Part shown: positions 17,218-26,022 of the stretch, in pieces
Layout of the letters: each line of letters starts with the position of its first letter
How positions within the stretch are numbered: position 1 is the first letter of the stretch
NCBI GenBank assembly: GCA_039814575.1
Contig: JBCCAY010000020.1
Location: 7,165 to 71,164 of the forward strand
Origin: MED-G105 sp039814575
Lineage (GTDB): Bacteria > Pseudomonadota > Alphaproteobacteria > Caulobacterales > Parvularculaceae
Direction of reading: 5' to 3'
Length of the DNA: 64,000 nucleotides
Notes under the pieces: generated by a model
The model's database searches: none
Told to the model about the DNA's origin: nothing
What the model saw: the letters and a program-made list of their open reading frames with translations, nothing else
Program-made: the position numbers and the translations under genes

Positions 17218-17293
17218 TTTGCGTACAAACTTTTAGGTGGCGTCAGCAAGTTTTTTGGATCGTCATGTGCAATGTAAAAAGGGGTGTCTGCGT

Positions 17294-17440
17294 CTAACGC
17301 TCGACCAGACGTTTGGCCGGCGTTTTATGGTATGTTGTCGCGCCATGTTTATTGCGATTGGCGAACATCTTTAGGTCGGTCAGGTTGGCGCCTTTGATGT
17401 CGCCTTTGTCTATGGCGCCGTCGTCTTTGTTTTCGTTCAT
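17294..17440 (-). CDS. possible 48-residue small protein
   Basis: A short frame starting at ATG 17440 with GGAAACG just upstream. The product is charged (MNENKDDGAIDKGDIKGANL...) with no hydrophobic segment and no recognised family. It lies in the 902-bp gap between the dehydratase and M24 genes. The only support is composition and the ribosome-like site, so it may be chance. Confidence 0.22.
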   Translation of the reverse strand: MNENKDDGAIDKGDIKGANLTDLKMFANRNKHGATTYHKTPAKRLVER

Positions 17441-17726
17441 AACGTTTCCGAAGTGTCCTCTAGAGCGGTTACTGCGGACCTCCCATTGCGCGCGCTGACG
17501 ACGTGCCCCTTGGTCGTTGCGCGGACGGTGAAAAAGTTCAGGCGATTGCACGGCCCCGAATACGCGCTTACGGTTGTTAAGAGACGAATTCTCTCGTGTT
17601 GAAGCCCTCACAAAACCGTCCGAGGTCACAGATGGCTCAATGGCATTGTTGTCCGTAAAGGGAACAATTGATTGAATATTACGCCGGCGGTGGAGTGACG
17701 CAACAACCGATATAATCGCTTTGTGA

Positions 17727-17737
17727 TACCTTTTTGG
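17727..17737 (+). promoter_or_regulatory. inverted 11-mer element, copy 1
   Basis: TACCTTTTTGG, continuing TA so that TACC and GGTA make a short dyad around TTTTT. The reverse complement of the same 11-mer is at 18009-18019. Both are in the divergent promoter region of the dehydratase and M24 genes; a site for the nearby LysR protein or another regulator is possible. Confidence 0.35.
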
Positions 17738-18008
17738 TAATTGTTAAGGGTGGATGACGGCTGGTTCTGTTTGGCGGTCAGCGGCGGCTGAGCCGCAAAA
17801 GGGCTGGCCTTTTAGGGGCTGTGATCAGGCTCCGATAAGGCCGCGAGCCATTAATCCAAAATTTGTCGAAAAATGCAGCCGGCCGATGTGTTTGGGTCGC
17901 CGAACTAGGCTTTTTTCGTGCGCCGTTTGCTTCGCTGCGCCCACTGCAGAGGAGGGCGCATCAAAAACCATGGCGCTATGGTGATTGCCTTATAGGTTTC
18001 ACGGCGGT

Positions 18009-18019
18009 CCAAAAAGGTA
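18009..18019 (-). promoter_or_regulatory. inverted 11-mer element, copy 2
   Basis: CCAAAAAGGTA on the plus strand, the exact reverse complement of the element at 17727-17737 and 101 bases before the M24 start codon. Confidence 0.35.
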
Positions 18020-18119
18020 CTGTCGCTGCAGGTCTCGCTCTGCTAGCTGAATTGCCTATTGCGACTGTGGCCGAGCCGCGGCCGCCCCCCGTTTAAAAGA
18101 CCTAAGGCAGTTATCAGGT

Positions 18120-19328
18120 ATGGCCACTTTTAGCCGTGAAGAATACGCCGCTCGCGTCGCCAGAGCGCGCCAAGCAATGTCTGAAAAAGGCATCGATGTT
18201 CTCGTTGTCACGGACGCTAACAATCTAAACTACCTTTGCGGGTATTCTCAGGTCGTCTTTTATCACACGACCTTCTTGGTGCTCGCCTTAGACGAAGAAG
18301 AGCCTATTTGGGTCGGCCGAGAATATACTTGCGCGCCGCTTGCGAAACTCACCACCTATCTGGACGAGTCACGGATTATCGGGTTCTCGGAAGATTTCGC
18401 GACGCACTTTTTGCGTGATGGTGAGAAACAAGAAGCCCACGACCCAATGGGCGTGCTAGCAGGGCTTTTTGAGTCGAAGAGGTGGGCGAACAAACGGATT
18501 GGCGTCGAATGGGGAGGACGTATTTTGACGGTGTCGCAAGGCGACAGCCTGCGGCGTCAATTGCCGAATGCGACATTTGTCGACGCCACCGCATTTATTG
18601 AGACCCTTCGGTTCATCAAATCGGATGAAGAGATTGTCCGGCTGCGCATCGCGGGTCAGATCGCCGATCTCGCCATGGCCGCCGCGATGGACGGAATCGC
18701 GTCCGGGTTAAAGCAATGCGAGGTTTATGGGCGGATTCACGAAGCCTGTTTAAAAGGAACGCCGGAGTTTGGCGGCGAGCCGCCGGAAATGGTCGGCCTG
18801 ACATCGGGCCGGTATGTGCCGACAATGCATGGGCCGATTTTTGACGCCCCATTTGAAAAAGATCAGCTTGCCAACATTGAGATATGCGGTTGCCGTTTAG
18901 GGTATAACACGACCCTTGTGCGCTCCGCTGTTGTCGGCAAGGCCGCGGACGACGTGAACCGTTTGGAGAGCGCTGTCATTGAGGCGATTGATGCGAGCCT
19001 TGACGTCGCGCGGGCCGGCGCGACGTGCGCTGACATAGCGCGCGCTTACTTAGGTCCGATCACGGCGGCTGGTTTCCGCGCGCGGCCGATGATCGGCTAT
19101 TCCGCTGGTCTTGGTTTGATCGGTCAAGGAACGCAAGACAGCGATGCTATGATCGCCTTAGAAGACGATACGCGTCTTGAGGAGAATATGGTGTTTCATA
19201 TTGTTCCTTGTTTTGAGCTGGAGAGTGTCGGCGGGTGGGCTATGTTCATGAGTGAAACTATCCGTATAACGCAAAACGGTGCGCCGGAGCTCTTGTGCAA
19301 TGCGCCACGAAAGCTCCACCGCTGCTAG
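18120..19328 (+). CDS. M24 family creatinase/ectoine-hydrolase-like enzyme
   Basis: A 402-residue pita-bread-fold protein with the creatinase N-terminal domain (VLVVTDANNLNYLCGYSQ) and an M24 catalytic domain from about residue 165. The classic metal ligands of aminopeptidases are not kept: the first Asp site reads IEICGCRLGYNTTLVR and the His site GYSAGLGLIG. It retains MHGPI and the C-terminal FHIVPCFELE...SETIRIT. This pattern matches metal-independent C-N hydrolases such as creatinase and the ectoine hydrolase DoeA rather than Xaa-Pro peptidases. It is divergent from the dehydratase operon and followed by a LysR gene. Substrate is open. Confidence 0.8.
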   Translation: MATFSREEYAARVARARQAMSEKGIDVLVVTDANNLNYLCGYSQVVFYHTTFLVLALDEEEPIWVGREYTCAPLAKLTTYLDESRIIGFSEDFATHFLRDGEKQEAHDPMGVLAGLFESKRWANKRIGVEWGGRILTVSQGDSLRRQLPNATFVDATAFIETLRFIKSDEEIVRLRIAGQIADLAMAAAMDGIASGLKQCEVYGRIHEACLKGTPEFGGEPPEMVGLTSGRYVPTMHGPIFDAPFEKDQLANIEICGCRLGYNTTLVRSAVVGKAADDVNRLESAVIEAIDASLDVARAGATCADIARAYLGPITAAGFRARPMIGYSAGLGLIGQGTQDSDAMIALEDDTRLEENMVFHIVPCFELESVGGWAMFMSETIRITQNGAPELLCNAPRKLHRC

Positions 19329-19531
19329 CGCTGACTTAGCGGCGCCGAAACGTTAACGCTGGGTTTGCGAAAACAGAATAATATTGATGCGCGATTCTTA
19401 GAAGGGCGAGGCGTGCGAGCTAAAAGGACGGCTGACCAACGCTTGGGTTTTGTGGCGTGTGTTTGGCCATGAGAAAGGGCGTCCTTGAATTCGAGGCGAC
19501 AGCGTCGTTTCAGTGATGCGAAGAACGATTT

Positions 19532-20470
19532 ATGGAAAACGCGCCAATACGTAGATTGAATTTTGACATTAAACACCTGCGGTATTTCGTTGCTGTCGCG
19601 GAAGAGGGAAGTTTCCGAAAAGCCGCCGACCGTTTGAATATTTCGCAGCCGCCGCTTGGCAGGCAAATTCAAAAACTTGAAAACGAGCTTGGCGCGCTTT
19701 TATTTGAGCGCACTCGGCATGGTGTCGTTTTAACCGCTTCTGGCGCGGAACTCCTTGTCCATGCCCGGCGGATTCTGGAAAATTGCCATCAGGCCGCCGC
19801 GCAGGTCTCCTTGGTGAATAGCGGTCTTGTCGGATCGCTTAATTGTTCCTTCGCTGATGAGTTCGCCTATGGCGCCCTCACGCCGTTTCTTGTCGAGTTC
19901 CACGACAAGTTTCCCGACATCGAACTGCAAACACGGATGGAATCATCGACCGAAATCGTCGCGAGTGTTGAGGCCGGCGTTTGCGACGTTGGTTTCGTAT
20001 TTTTTCCATTGCCAGCGACCGCGAGCGGGATTGAGATCGAGATCGCGCCGCCAATGCCGTTAATTGTTGCTGTGAACGACCGTCATCCGCTTGCCGATCA
20101 GCAAGCGGCGAGTATCGCTGATTTTCGGAACGACACGATACTCTGCGGGGACGTCACAGCGCTGACGCCCTTTATGCTGCAAGTCACTTCGCTGTTTAAG
20201 AAAGCCAAGGTGGCCCCGCGGCTTTTGAAAGGCATCACGCCGATGGAGTTTCGCTTGGACATGGTGGCTGCCGGCGCTGGTGTCGTCATCACGACGCCGC
20301 AACGGCGTCGACCAAACAATGACAGTGTGCGTTATATCGACCTCGTTGATGACGGCGCCGCTGTTTCGGGCGGCGTTATATGGCGGCGGGGCGCTGACCG
20401 ACGACAGAGCGTCGGTCTTTTTCTCGAAATGGCGCGCGGCCGCATATTGCGCGATCAATTATCGGATTGA
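19532..20470 (+). CDS. LysR family transcriptional regulator
   Basis: A 312-residue LysR regulator. The N-terminal winged HTH is KHLRYFVAVAEEGSFRKAADRLNISQPPLGRQIQKLENELGALLFERT at about residues 14-62, followed by a periplasmic-binding-protein-like effector domain (SLNCSFADEFAYGALTPFLVEFHDKFPDIELQ, DVGFVFFP). Gene position after the M24 hydrolase (203-bp gap) and before an unknown protein suggests it controls this catabolic locus; the aldolase/dehydratase operon is 2.3 kb away. The effector cannot be named. The effector domain most resembles the aromatic- and sugar-acid-responsive group (BenM/CatM-like), a weak impression. Confidence 0.9.
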   Translation: MENAPIRRLNFDIKHLRYFVAVAEEGSFRKAADRLNISQPPLGRQIQKLENELGALLFERTRHGVVLTASGAELLVHARRILENCHQAAAQVSLVNSGLVGSLNCSFADEFAYGALTPFLVEFHDKFPDIELQTRMESSTEIVASVEAGVCDVGFVFFPLPATASGIEIEIAPPMPLIVAVNDRHPLADQQAASIADFRNDTILCGDVTALTPFMLQVTSLFKKAKVAPRLLKGITPMEFRLDMVAAGAGVVITTPQRRRPNNDSVRYIDLVDDGAAVSGGVIWRRGADRRQSVGLFLEMARGRILRDQLSD

Positions 20471-20628
20471 TCCGCCGCATAATCGGTCTTATTTTTTCGT
20501 TGAAAAGCACTTGGGATAGGCGAACGGTTTCCTTGCTCGACTGGGTTTTACCGTGAAACCAAAGAAGTAATTGCGCCGCTTCATCAGTATGCGAGAGACG
20601 ACCCTCGCATGGCAGAAAGGTGCATATT

Positions 20629-21246
20629 ATGATTGAAAACAGCATAGAGTTTAAGGGGGCGGTCGAGTGGTTCGGCGAGAACCCGAGTATTGTTCTTAAA
20701 TCTGGTCCTGACGGACCGATTGTGACGATTGGACACTTTTTTCGCGTTCTTTCCTCGCCACATGGTGCTGGCATTGTCGCTATTGTAATGCAAGCGCCGA
20801 CGCCTGGCGCGAATGATGATCCTGAGAGCAATGTATGTTTGACGGATAACCGTCCGCTTGCAGAATACATCATTAAGAATTATGCCGCGAAGTTCGGATC
20901 GTTCCGAGGCACAGACGTTGAAACCCGACTGACCTTCAAGGAAATCACGTCGGCGACTGTGCGAAACGCGGCGCCCAAAGAGTACGCTGAGATTATCGAG
21001 GCTGACGGAACGCGGGTTGAATTCGTGTGGAAAGGCATGTTGGAGCCTTTCGCTGCTGCCTATCCGCCTCCCGATTCAGGCATTCCCGGGCAGTTGATGG
21101 TTTCGACCTATGTGCCGACGACGGATGGCGTGTTGCTTGTTAACGGTAAACAATGTGTGGGCGAACTATTCGAGAAAGAGACTTTGGGCCACAAACACAC
21201 GTCCGCGGAGCTCGCGTTCGCTGAGACTTGGGTGCGTGTTTCTTAA
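20629..21246 (+). CDS. unknown conserved-looking protein next to LysR
   Basis: A 205-residue soluble protein that I do not recognise. It has no signal peptide or membrane helix, a beta-rich N-terminal part (GAVEWFGENPSIVLKSGPDGPIVTIGHFF), a middle with TRLTFKEITSATVRNA, and a Gly/Pro-rich stretch YPPPDSGIPGQLMVSTYVP. The ATG at 20629 is preferred because GAAAGG lies 8 bases upstream; an in-frame GTG is 3 codons earlier. Its gene follows the LysR gene after 158 bases and is closed by a strong terminator, so it may be an extra enzyme or binding protein of the same catabolic locus (inference). Confidence 0.65.
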   Translation: MIENSIEFKGAVEWFGENPSIVLKSGPDGPIVTIGHFFRVLSSPHGAGIVAIVMQAPTPGANDDPESNVCLTDNRPLAEYIIKNYAAKFGSFRGTDVETRLTFKEITSATVRNAAPKEYAEIIEADGTRVEFVWKGMLEPFAAAYPPPDSGIPGQLMVSTYVPTTDGVLLVNGKQCVGELFEKETLGHKHTSAELAFAETWVRVS

Positions 21247-21277
21247 GGCGTTCGATGTTGTTACATCATTGAAGTGC

Positions 21278-21301
21278 GCCGTCTTCGATTGCGAAGGCGG
21301 C
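21278..21301 (+). other. 10-bp hairpin upstream of terminator
   Basis: GCCGTCTTCG and CGAAGGCGGC can pair (one G-U) around an ATTG loop, 12 bases before the terminator hairpin at 21313-21342. It has no T-tail of its own. Confidence 0.5.
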
Positions 21302-21312
21302 ACCCCAAGGGG

Positions 21313-21342
21313 GCGCTTACATCTGTAAGCGCTCTTGTTTTT
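21313..21342 (+). terminator. Rho-independent terminator after the unknown protein gene
   Basis: Perfect 8-bp stem GCGCTTAC/GTAAGCGC with an ATCT loop, then TCTTGTTTTT. It ends transcription of the plus-strand gene at 20629-21246. Confidence 0.85.
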
Positions 21343-21366
21343 GGTGGGGAGCCGTTCGGCGATTAT

Positions 21367-21443
21367 TGGTCGGAGTGGGGTGATTCGAACACCCGGCCCC
21401 TGCCTCCCGAAGACAGTGCTCTACCAGGCTGAGCTACACTCCG
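21367..21443 (-). tRNA. tRNA-Pro (anticodon CGG)
   Basis: 77 nt with encoded CCA. Acceptor CGGAGTG/CACTCCG, D-arm GCTCAGCCTGGTAGAGC, anticodon stem CTGTC/GGCAG with loop TTCGGGA (anticodon CGG), and a T-arm with GTTCGAATC. Confidence 0.97.
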
Positions 21444-21725
21444 TTTATTAGAGCGATGTCTATAGCGACGCGATAGGGCGTTGGCAATTCCTGCGGGCGC
21501 GAGTTCGCTAGGCGATGTGAGGCGCTATTCTTCGGGCGCGCCGTGGTATACGGACGACGTCTTAACTCTCCGCTGGAGTAGAGAGTCAAGATATCATGCG
21601 ACGGGCTAACTTCTCGGCGTTTCGGCGGCTCGCCGGAAAATTCATTTTTTATCGCGGCATCGCTCTCATATGGCGTTCGCCCCGTTGCGTTCCGCCGCGC
21701 GAGGCGGTATGACCCGCGACCTTAT

Positions 21726-21800
21726 TGGGGCGTCGCCAAGTGGTAAGGCATCGGTTTTTGGTACCGACATTCCCAGGTTCGAATCCTGGCGCCCCAGCCA
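21726..21800 (+). tRNA. tRNA-Gln (anticodon TTG)
   Basis: 75 nt with encoded CCA. Acceptor TGGGGCG/CGCCCCA, anticodon stem TCGGT/ACCGA with loop TTTTGGT (anticodon TTG), T-arm CCAGG-TTCGAAT-CCTGG. Confidence 0.97.
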
Positions 21801-22551
21801 AGTCCCGCCCTTTGCGCGCGCCCGCTCTTAAAAACGTCCCTCGTTTATTAAGCTCACCTTTAAAGCGGACATGTTCGCCGGCCTTATATGTTTTGCCGCG
21901 GCGGAGCCGGTGTATCCGAAGGCTATATGGCGATGCGGCTTTTTGTGACGAGGTTTGCGGCGCTTAGTTGAGAGGCGTCGTTCCCGCTTATCCCGAGCAG
22001 GTTCATCGCATCGCAAGCGTTTCTTCGCGCCTATCTGGCCAGCGGATTTCTAATATGGGCGGCGAATTACTAAGCTGCAAAGATTGATTTTGCGGGGTAA
22101 TTGCAGCGCCTGTGAATGTTTGTTACAAATTAACGAACGCCCGTTAAGCAATGCGGGTTGAGCGGCGGCCTTTGGTCGTCGTGTGAGGTGTGTCGATCGT
22201 CGGTCTACGTTGTGCAATGCAGCGTGAAGATTGTCGTCGAAATTAGAGTAGTGCGGCGTTGGAAAACGTTGTGAACGTATCGGGCTGGCGGTGATGAAAT
22301 CCTTGCTCAGCTTGAACAAAAAAGGGTTTTTGCGGGGTTCGGGCCCGAAACTGTCAAATCTTCGTTGCAAACCCGCTGTAATTAATCCAATCATTAAGTG
22401 TGGGGATTGCCGTGGGGGCGCTCGTGACGTTCAGCTTGGATAACCAAGTTTTCACGCTCAGCTATTCCCAGCATATTCTTACGTGCGATCCAGGACGAGA
22501 CGTCTGGAGCGCGATCAACGCAGAAGCCGAAGGAAACCGTTAGGTGAGGCA
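21801..22551. other. 751-bp gap upstream of the TonB operon
   Basis: No supported gene: the open frames here lack ribosome sites and recognisable composition. The 3' end must hold the promoter of the DUF3450-TonB operon; a short dyad CTTGG-ATAA-CCAAG lies at 22435-22448. I see no Fur-box-like sequence, riboswitch or known RNA. Confidence 0.5.
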
Positions 22552-23334
22552 ATGATGAAAAGAGTACAAATCATAGCGTCGGCCGCGGCGATCGCCGCTA
22601 TCACGGCGACGTCCGCCCTGTCGCCTGCGGCGGCCCAATTCAAGCCGTCGCTGGATGAGAGCGCGCGGATTGCAAACGAGACGAAAGCCTCGCAGCAACG
22701 GATCGATCAGCTTGACGATCAGACGACGCAATTAGTCAATGATTACCGCGCGAACCTGAAGCAGTTGGAAGCCGCTAACCGGTACAATGCTTCTTTGCAG
22801 CGGAACATCACGGCGCAAGAGCGCAAAATCGGTCAATTGCGCACCGACATCGAAAACGTTTCCGGCCTTCAGCGCGCGATGCAGCCTCTGATGGAAGACA
22901 TGTTGGCGCGCCTTGGCGATTTGATTGACGCTGACTTGCCGTTCAATCTCGATGATCGTCGCGCCCGCGTTGATCGCTTAAATGCGGGGATGAGCAATCC
23001 GGACATTTCGGCGGCGCAACGGTATCGGCTGATTGTCGAGGCGTATCAGATCGAAAACGAATTTGGTCGTACGATCGGCGCGTATGAAGGCGTGATCGAC
23101 GATGACGGCACGGCCCGCTCCGGCGAATTCCTTCGGATTGGCCGCATCGCGCTGGTGTTTAAGAACGCCGACGACTCGGTTCTCAAAATCTGGGACGCCG
23201 ATGCCGGCTCTTATGTGGATTTGAGCAAGTCGTTTTTGCCCGATATCAAGCTCGGGCTGCGGATGGCGAAAGAACAAACTGCGCCGAACCTTTTGCCGAT
23301 CCCGGTGAAGGGCCCAAGCGCTGCGGCCGAATAA
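22552..23334 (+). CDS. DUF3450 periplasmic coiled-coil protein
   Basis: A 260-residue exported protein of the DUF3450 family. A signal peptide covers residues 1-28 (basic MMKRVQ, hydrophobic Ala/Ile core, cleavage near AAAQ). Next is a long coiled coil (RIDQLDDQTTQLVNDYRANLKQLEAANRYN... to about residue 105), then the conserved globular part MQPLMEDMLARLGDLIDADLPFNLDDR and a C-terminal GxFLRIGRIAL and MAKEQTAPNLLPIPV. It is the first gene of the TonB2-type operon, as in Vibrio, Shewanella and other systems where DUF3450 precedes ttpC. The ATG at 22552 has GTGAGG 5 bases upstream; an earlier in-frame start would spoil the signal peptide. Confidence 0.93.
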   Translation: MMKRVQIIASAAAIAAITATSALSPAAAQFKPSLDESARIANETKASQQRIDQLDDQTTQLVNDYRANLKQLEAANRYNASLQRNITAQERKIGQLRTDIENVSGLQRAMQPLMEDMLARLGDLIDADLPFNLDDRRARVDRLNAGMSNPDISAAQRYRLIVEAYQIENEFGRTIGAYEGVIDDDGTARSGEFLRIGRIALVFKNADDSVLKIWDADAGSYVDLSKSFLPDIKLGLRMAKEQTAPNLLPIPVKGPSAAAE

Positions 23335-23362
23335 GCCGTTTGCACGTTGAAAGGAACCAGTC

Positions 23363-24730
23363 ATGAAGTTGTTTAAGCTTGTCGGTCTTTCGCTGTGCGC
23401 CGGCGTTGCGGCGATCTCGTTAGATCTCGGCGCCCCAGCGGTCGCCCAAGAAAACCAAGTTACGCTCGATCAGGTTCTCCAGGCGATTCGCCGGGAGCGT
23501 CGTGAAGTGAGCGCGGAAAACAAAGAACGCGAAGCGCGTTTCTTGCGTGAGCGGAACAATCAACGCGCTGAATTAGCGCGCGTGCGTTCTCAAGTCGCCG
23601 CTGCAGAGGCGGAATCAACCCGTCTTGAAGGCGTTATGGAGCAAAATAACGCAACCATCGCGGAGCTTGATGAAGAGCTCGCGAGTAAGCAGGGCGAATT
23701 CCAAGAATTGTTCGGCGCGGCGCGGTCCGCCGCGGCGGAATTGACCGCAGAGGTTGCGGCCTCGCAGATCAGCGCTGAATACCCAGGCCGCTCCGAGGAG
23801 CTGCGTGAGGTCGCTCAGACCGATACGCTGCCGACGGAAGAGCAGCTGCGCTTCTTGTGGGAAACCTACGTTCAGCAGATTGTTGAGCAGTCCAAGGTGA
23901 CGACGTTCTCCGCCAATGTTGCGCAAGCCGATGGCTCGCCGGCGCCGCGGGACATCACCCGGATCGGTCCGTTTGTTTCGTTCTCTGACAAGCGTTTCTT
24001 GACCTATGACACGGGTCTCAACCAGCTCGAATTCTTGGCGCGACAGCCTGCCGGCAACATTACGGCGCTTGCGGGCAATGTTGAGAACGCTAAGGGCGAT
24101 CGTTTCGTGCGCGGCGTGATCGATCCATCGCTCGGTCAGCTTTTGGGCTTGATCGTTGAATCGCCGACGGTGATTGAACGCGTTCAGCAAGGCCGGATCG
24201 TTGGTTACGCCATCCTTATTGTGGCCGCCGCCGGGTCCCTGCTTGGCATCTTCAAGTGGTTGACCCTTAGCTCGACGGCTTCCGCCGTTAAAGCGCAGGT
24301 GCGCAAGCAGCGCGCGTCGAAGAATAACCCGCTTGGTCGCGTCATGTTGGCGTACGAAGGGGCAAGCTCTCGTGACGTCGAAACGGTTGCGCTCAAACTC
24401 GACGATGCGATTTTGAAAGAAATTCCGCGTCTTGAGAGTGGGCTTAATCTCATCAAAGTGGGCGCTGCGATCGCGCCTCTGATGGGCCTTCTTGGTACTG
24501 TTATCGGCATGATCAACACCTTCCAGGCGATCACCCTGTTCGGCACGGGCGATCCGCAAATCATGGCGGGCGGTATCTCGGAAGCGCTCGTAACCACGGT
24601 GCTTGGTCTTATTGCGGCGATCCCGCTCTTGCTCCTCCACGCTTTTGCGAGCGGCGCGTCAAAGCGCGTTTCGCAAATCCTTGAGGAACAGGCTGCAGGC
24701 ATTATCGCCGAACACGCGGAAGGACGCTAA
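23363..24730 (+). CDS. ttpC: TtpC-like MotA/TolQ/ExbB proton channel protein
   Basis: A 455-residue protein of the TonB2-system TtpC type. Residues 1-29 are a signal peptide (cleavage near AVAQ). Residues ~35-135 form a periplasmic coiled coil. The first membrane helix is at about 274-294 (VGYAILIVAAAGSLLGIFKW), and the MotA/TolQ/ExbB channel domain is near 365-440 with GAAIAPLMGLLGTVIGMINTF, the hallmark loop, and LVTTVLGLIAAIPLLLLH. In Vibrio, TtpC couples ExbB2/ExbD2 to TonB2 for iron-siderophore uptake. It starts 28 bases after the DUF3450 gene. Confidence 0.92.
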   Translation: MKLFKLVGLSLCAGVAAISLDLGAPAVAQENQVTLDQVLQAIRRERREVSAENKEREARFLRERNNQRAELARVRSQVAAAEAESTRLEGVMEQNNATIAELDEELASKQGEFQELFGAARSAAAELTAEVAASQISAEYPGRSEELREVAQTDTLPTEEQLRFLWETYVQQIVEQSKVTTFSANVAQADGSPAPRDITRIGPFVSFSDKRFLTYDTGLNQLEFLARQPAGNITALAGNVENAKGDRFVRGVIDPSLGQLLGLIVESPTVIERVQQGRIVGYAILIVAAAGSLLGIFKWLTLSSTASAVKAQVRKQRASKNNPLGRVMLAYEGASSRDVETVALKLDDAILKEIPRLESGLNLIKVGAAIAPLMGLLGTVIGMINTFQAITLFGTGDPQIMAGGISEALVTTVLGLIAAIPLLLLHAFASGASKRVSQILEEQAAGIIAEHAEGR

Positions 24731-24904
24731 GGCCGAACGGTTCGACGGTGCGGCTCCGGCGTTTCAGCTTGGTTTCTCATCGCTCACCTGTTGAGCGGCG
24801 CGTAAAACTGCAGGATCGCCGGTGTCTCGCTCATCGGTATCTTCGACCGACGGGCCGCCAATGGGCCGATGCCCGGCGGTCAGCGTAATTGGAAAGGCGC
24901 GCTA

Positions 24905-25441
24905 ATGTTTGCGTATCTTAATCCGACAGTCGCCTACGACGCCCTTCGCGAGTTTCTCGCCGCTGGCGGACCGGTCCTGATGTTGATCATGGCGACCACG
25001 TTCATCATGTGGGGCATGATCCTGGAACGGCTCATGTATTGGACGACGGCCCATGGAGGCGTTGTCAGCCGCGCCAAACGGGCATGGGCTGCACGCCGCG
25101 AGCATCGCTCTTGGTATGCGCTCGCCGTTCGCGACAAATTGATCTCCGAAGCGCGTGAAGAGGCGAGCCAGTTTAACGGTCTCATTCGGGCGTTGGTCGC
25201 TGTGACGCCGCTTCTTGGTCTCCTCGGCACTGTTACAGGCATGGTCTTCGTCTTTGACGTTATGGCGGTGACGGGCTCGTCCAATGCGCGCCTGATGGCG
25301 GCGGGTATCACCCGGGCGACGATCCCGACCATGGCGGGCCTTGTGGCGTCGCTTTCAGGGCTGATTTTCATCAACGCTTTCGAGCAGCAGGTCAAAAAAG
25401 CGACCGCTGAGCTCGGCGACGAACTGACGCTGGAGGACTGA
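24905..25441 (+). CDS. exbB: ExbB-type proton channel protein
   Basis: A 178-residue MotA/TolQ/ExbB protein with three membrane helices: near 20-42 (GGPVLMLIMATTFIMWGMIL), 105-130 (AVTPLLGLLGTVTGMVFVFD) and 150-172 (MAGLVASLSGLIFINAF). The GLLGTVTGM loop is the family signature. It powers TonB with the ExbD proteins. The ATG at 24905 has GGAAAGG upstream and gives the normal short N-terminus; the frame is open further upstream. It follows ttpC after 174 bases and overlaps closely with exbD (6-bp gap). Confidence 0.93.
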   Translation: MFAYLNPTVAYDALREFLAAGGPVLMLIMATTFIMWGMILERLMYWTTAHGGVVSRAKRAWAARREHRSWYALAVRDKLISEAREEASQFNGLIRALVAVTPLLGLLGTVTGMVFVFDVMAVTGSSNARLMAAGITRATIPTMAGLVASLSGLIFINAFEQQVKKATAELGDELTLED

Positions 25442-25447
25442 CGGGCC

Positions 25448-25861
25448 ATGCGTAGAAAAGGCACGCACCAGGAAGAGGCTGCAGACGTCAATGTGACGCC
25501 GCTGCTCGACATCGTCTTCATCATGCTGATCTTCTTCATCGTGACGGCGACGTTCCTGCGCGAAAAAGGCATCGATGTTCGGACGCCGGAAGACACGCCA
25601 GAACAAGAAGAGACTATACCGCCGCCGGCATTGCTCTTGTCGGTGCAAGAGGACGGGTTCGTTCGGGTTAATAATATTCGGTTGATCGATCCTCTGTCCG
25701 TGACGCCGGTCGTTGAAGAATTTACCGCCCGCGAGCCGAAAGGCGTTGTTTTGGTGAGCGCGGCTCCGGAAGCGGAAGCGGGCGTTGCTGTGACGGTGAT
25801 GGACCAAGCCTATGCCGGTAAAGCGGCGGCTGTGTCCCTGGCGCTGCAGAGCGGCAAATAG
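25448..25861 (+). CDS. exbD: ExbD-type biopolymer transporter, first copy
   Basis: A 137-residue ExbD/TolR protein. The N-terminus EEAADVNVTPLLDIVFIMLIFFIVTATFLRE has the membrane helix with the essential Asp (VTPLLDIVFI), and the rest is the periplasmic domain. ExbD couples proton flow through ExbB to TonB. A 42-nt stretch (25505-25546) is identical to the second exbD copy at 26086-26127. The periplasmic domain differs from the second copy, so the two are old paralogues with a conserved helix. A 161-bp gap separates it from exbD2. Confidence 0.93.
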   Translation: MRRKGTHQEEAADVNVTPLLDIVFIMLIFFIVTATFLREKGIDVRTPEDTPEQEETIPPPALLLSVQEDGFVRVNNIRLIDPLSVTPVVEEFTAREPKGVVLVSAAPEAEAGVAVTVMDQAYAGKAAAVSLALQSGK

Positions 25862-26022
25862 CGCCCCTCGACGAGGCGGCGGGCGCCGGAGCCGGGCGAG
25901 ACGCGGCTGCGGCGTGTGAGATGAGATCCACAATGGCGCGTTTGGCGCGTCAGGATGGTTGAGAGTAATTTGAGTGCGGACGAACGCCGATGGGCGTTTG
26001 CTGCGAAGAAGCGGAGCCGGAA

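Larger units (their letters stand above)
17218..18119. other. 902-bp gap between divergent catabolic genes
   Basis: No convincing conserved gene was found here beyond the doubtful 48-residue frame at 17294-17440. The gap should hold the promoters of the dehydratase operon (minus) and the M24 gene (plus). It contains an 11-mer, TACCTTTTTGG at 17727-17737, repeated in inverted orientation at 18009-18019. No terminator or RNA gene is evident. Confidence 0.6.

Noticed and set aside
22050..22394. 114-codon frame in the gap before the TonB operon
   Set aside because: No ribosome site, mixed charged composition and no family; the gap is better read as regulatory.
23615..24640. 341-codon frame opposite ttpC
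   Set aside because: It is Arg-rich, has no known motif and lies wholly inside a clear gene on the other strand.
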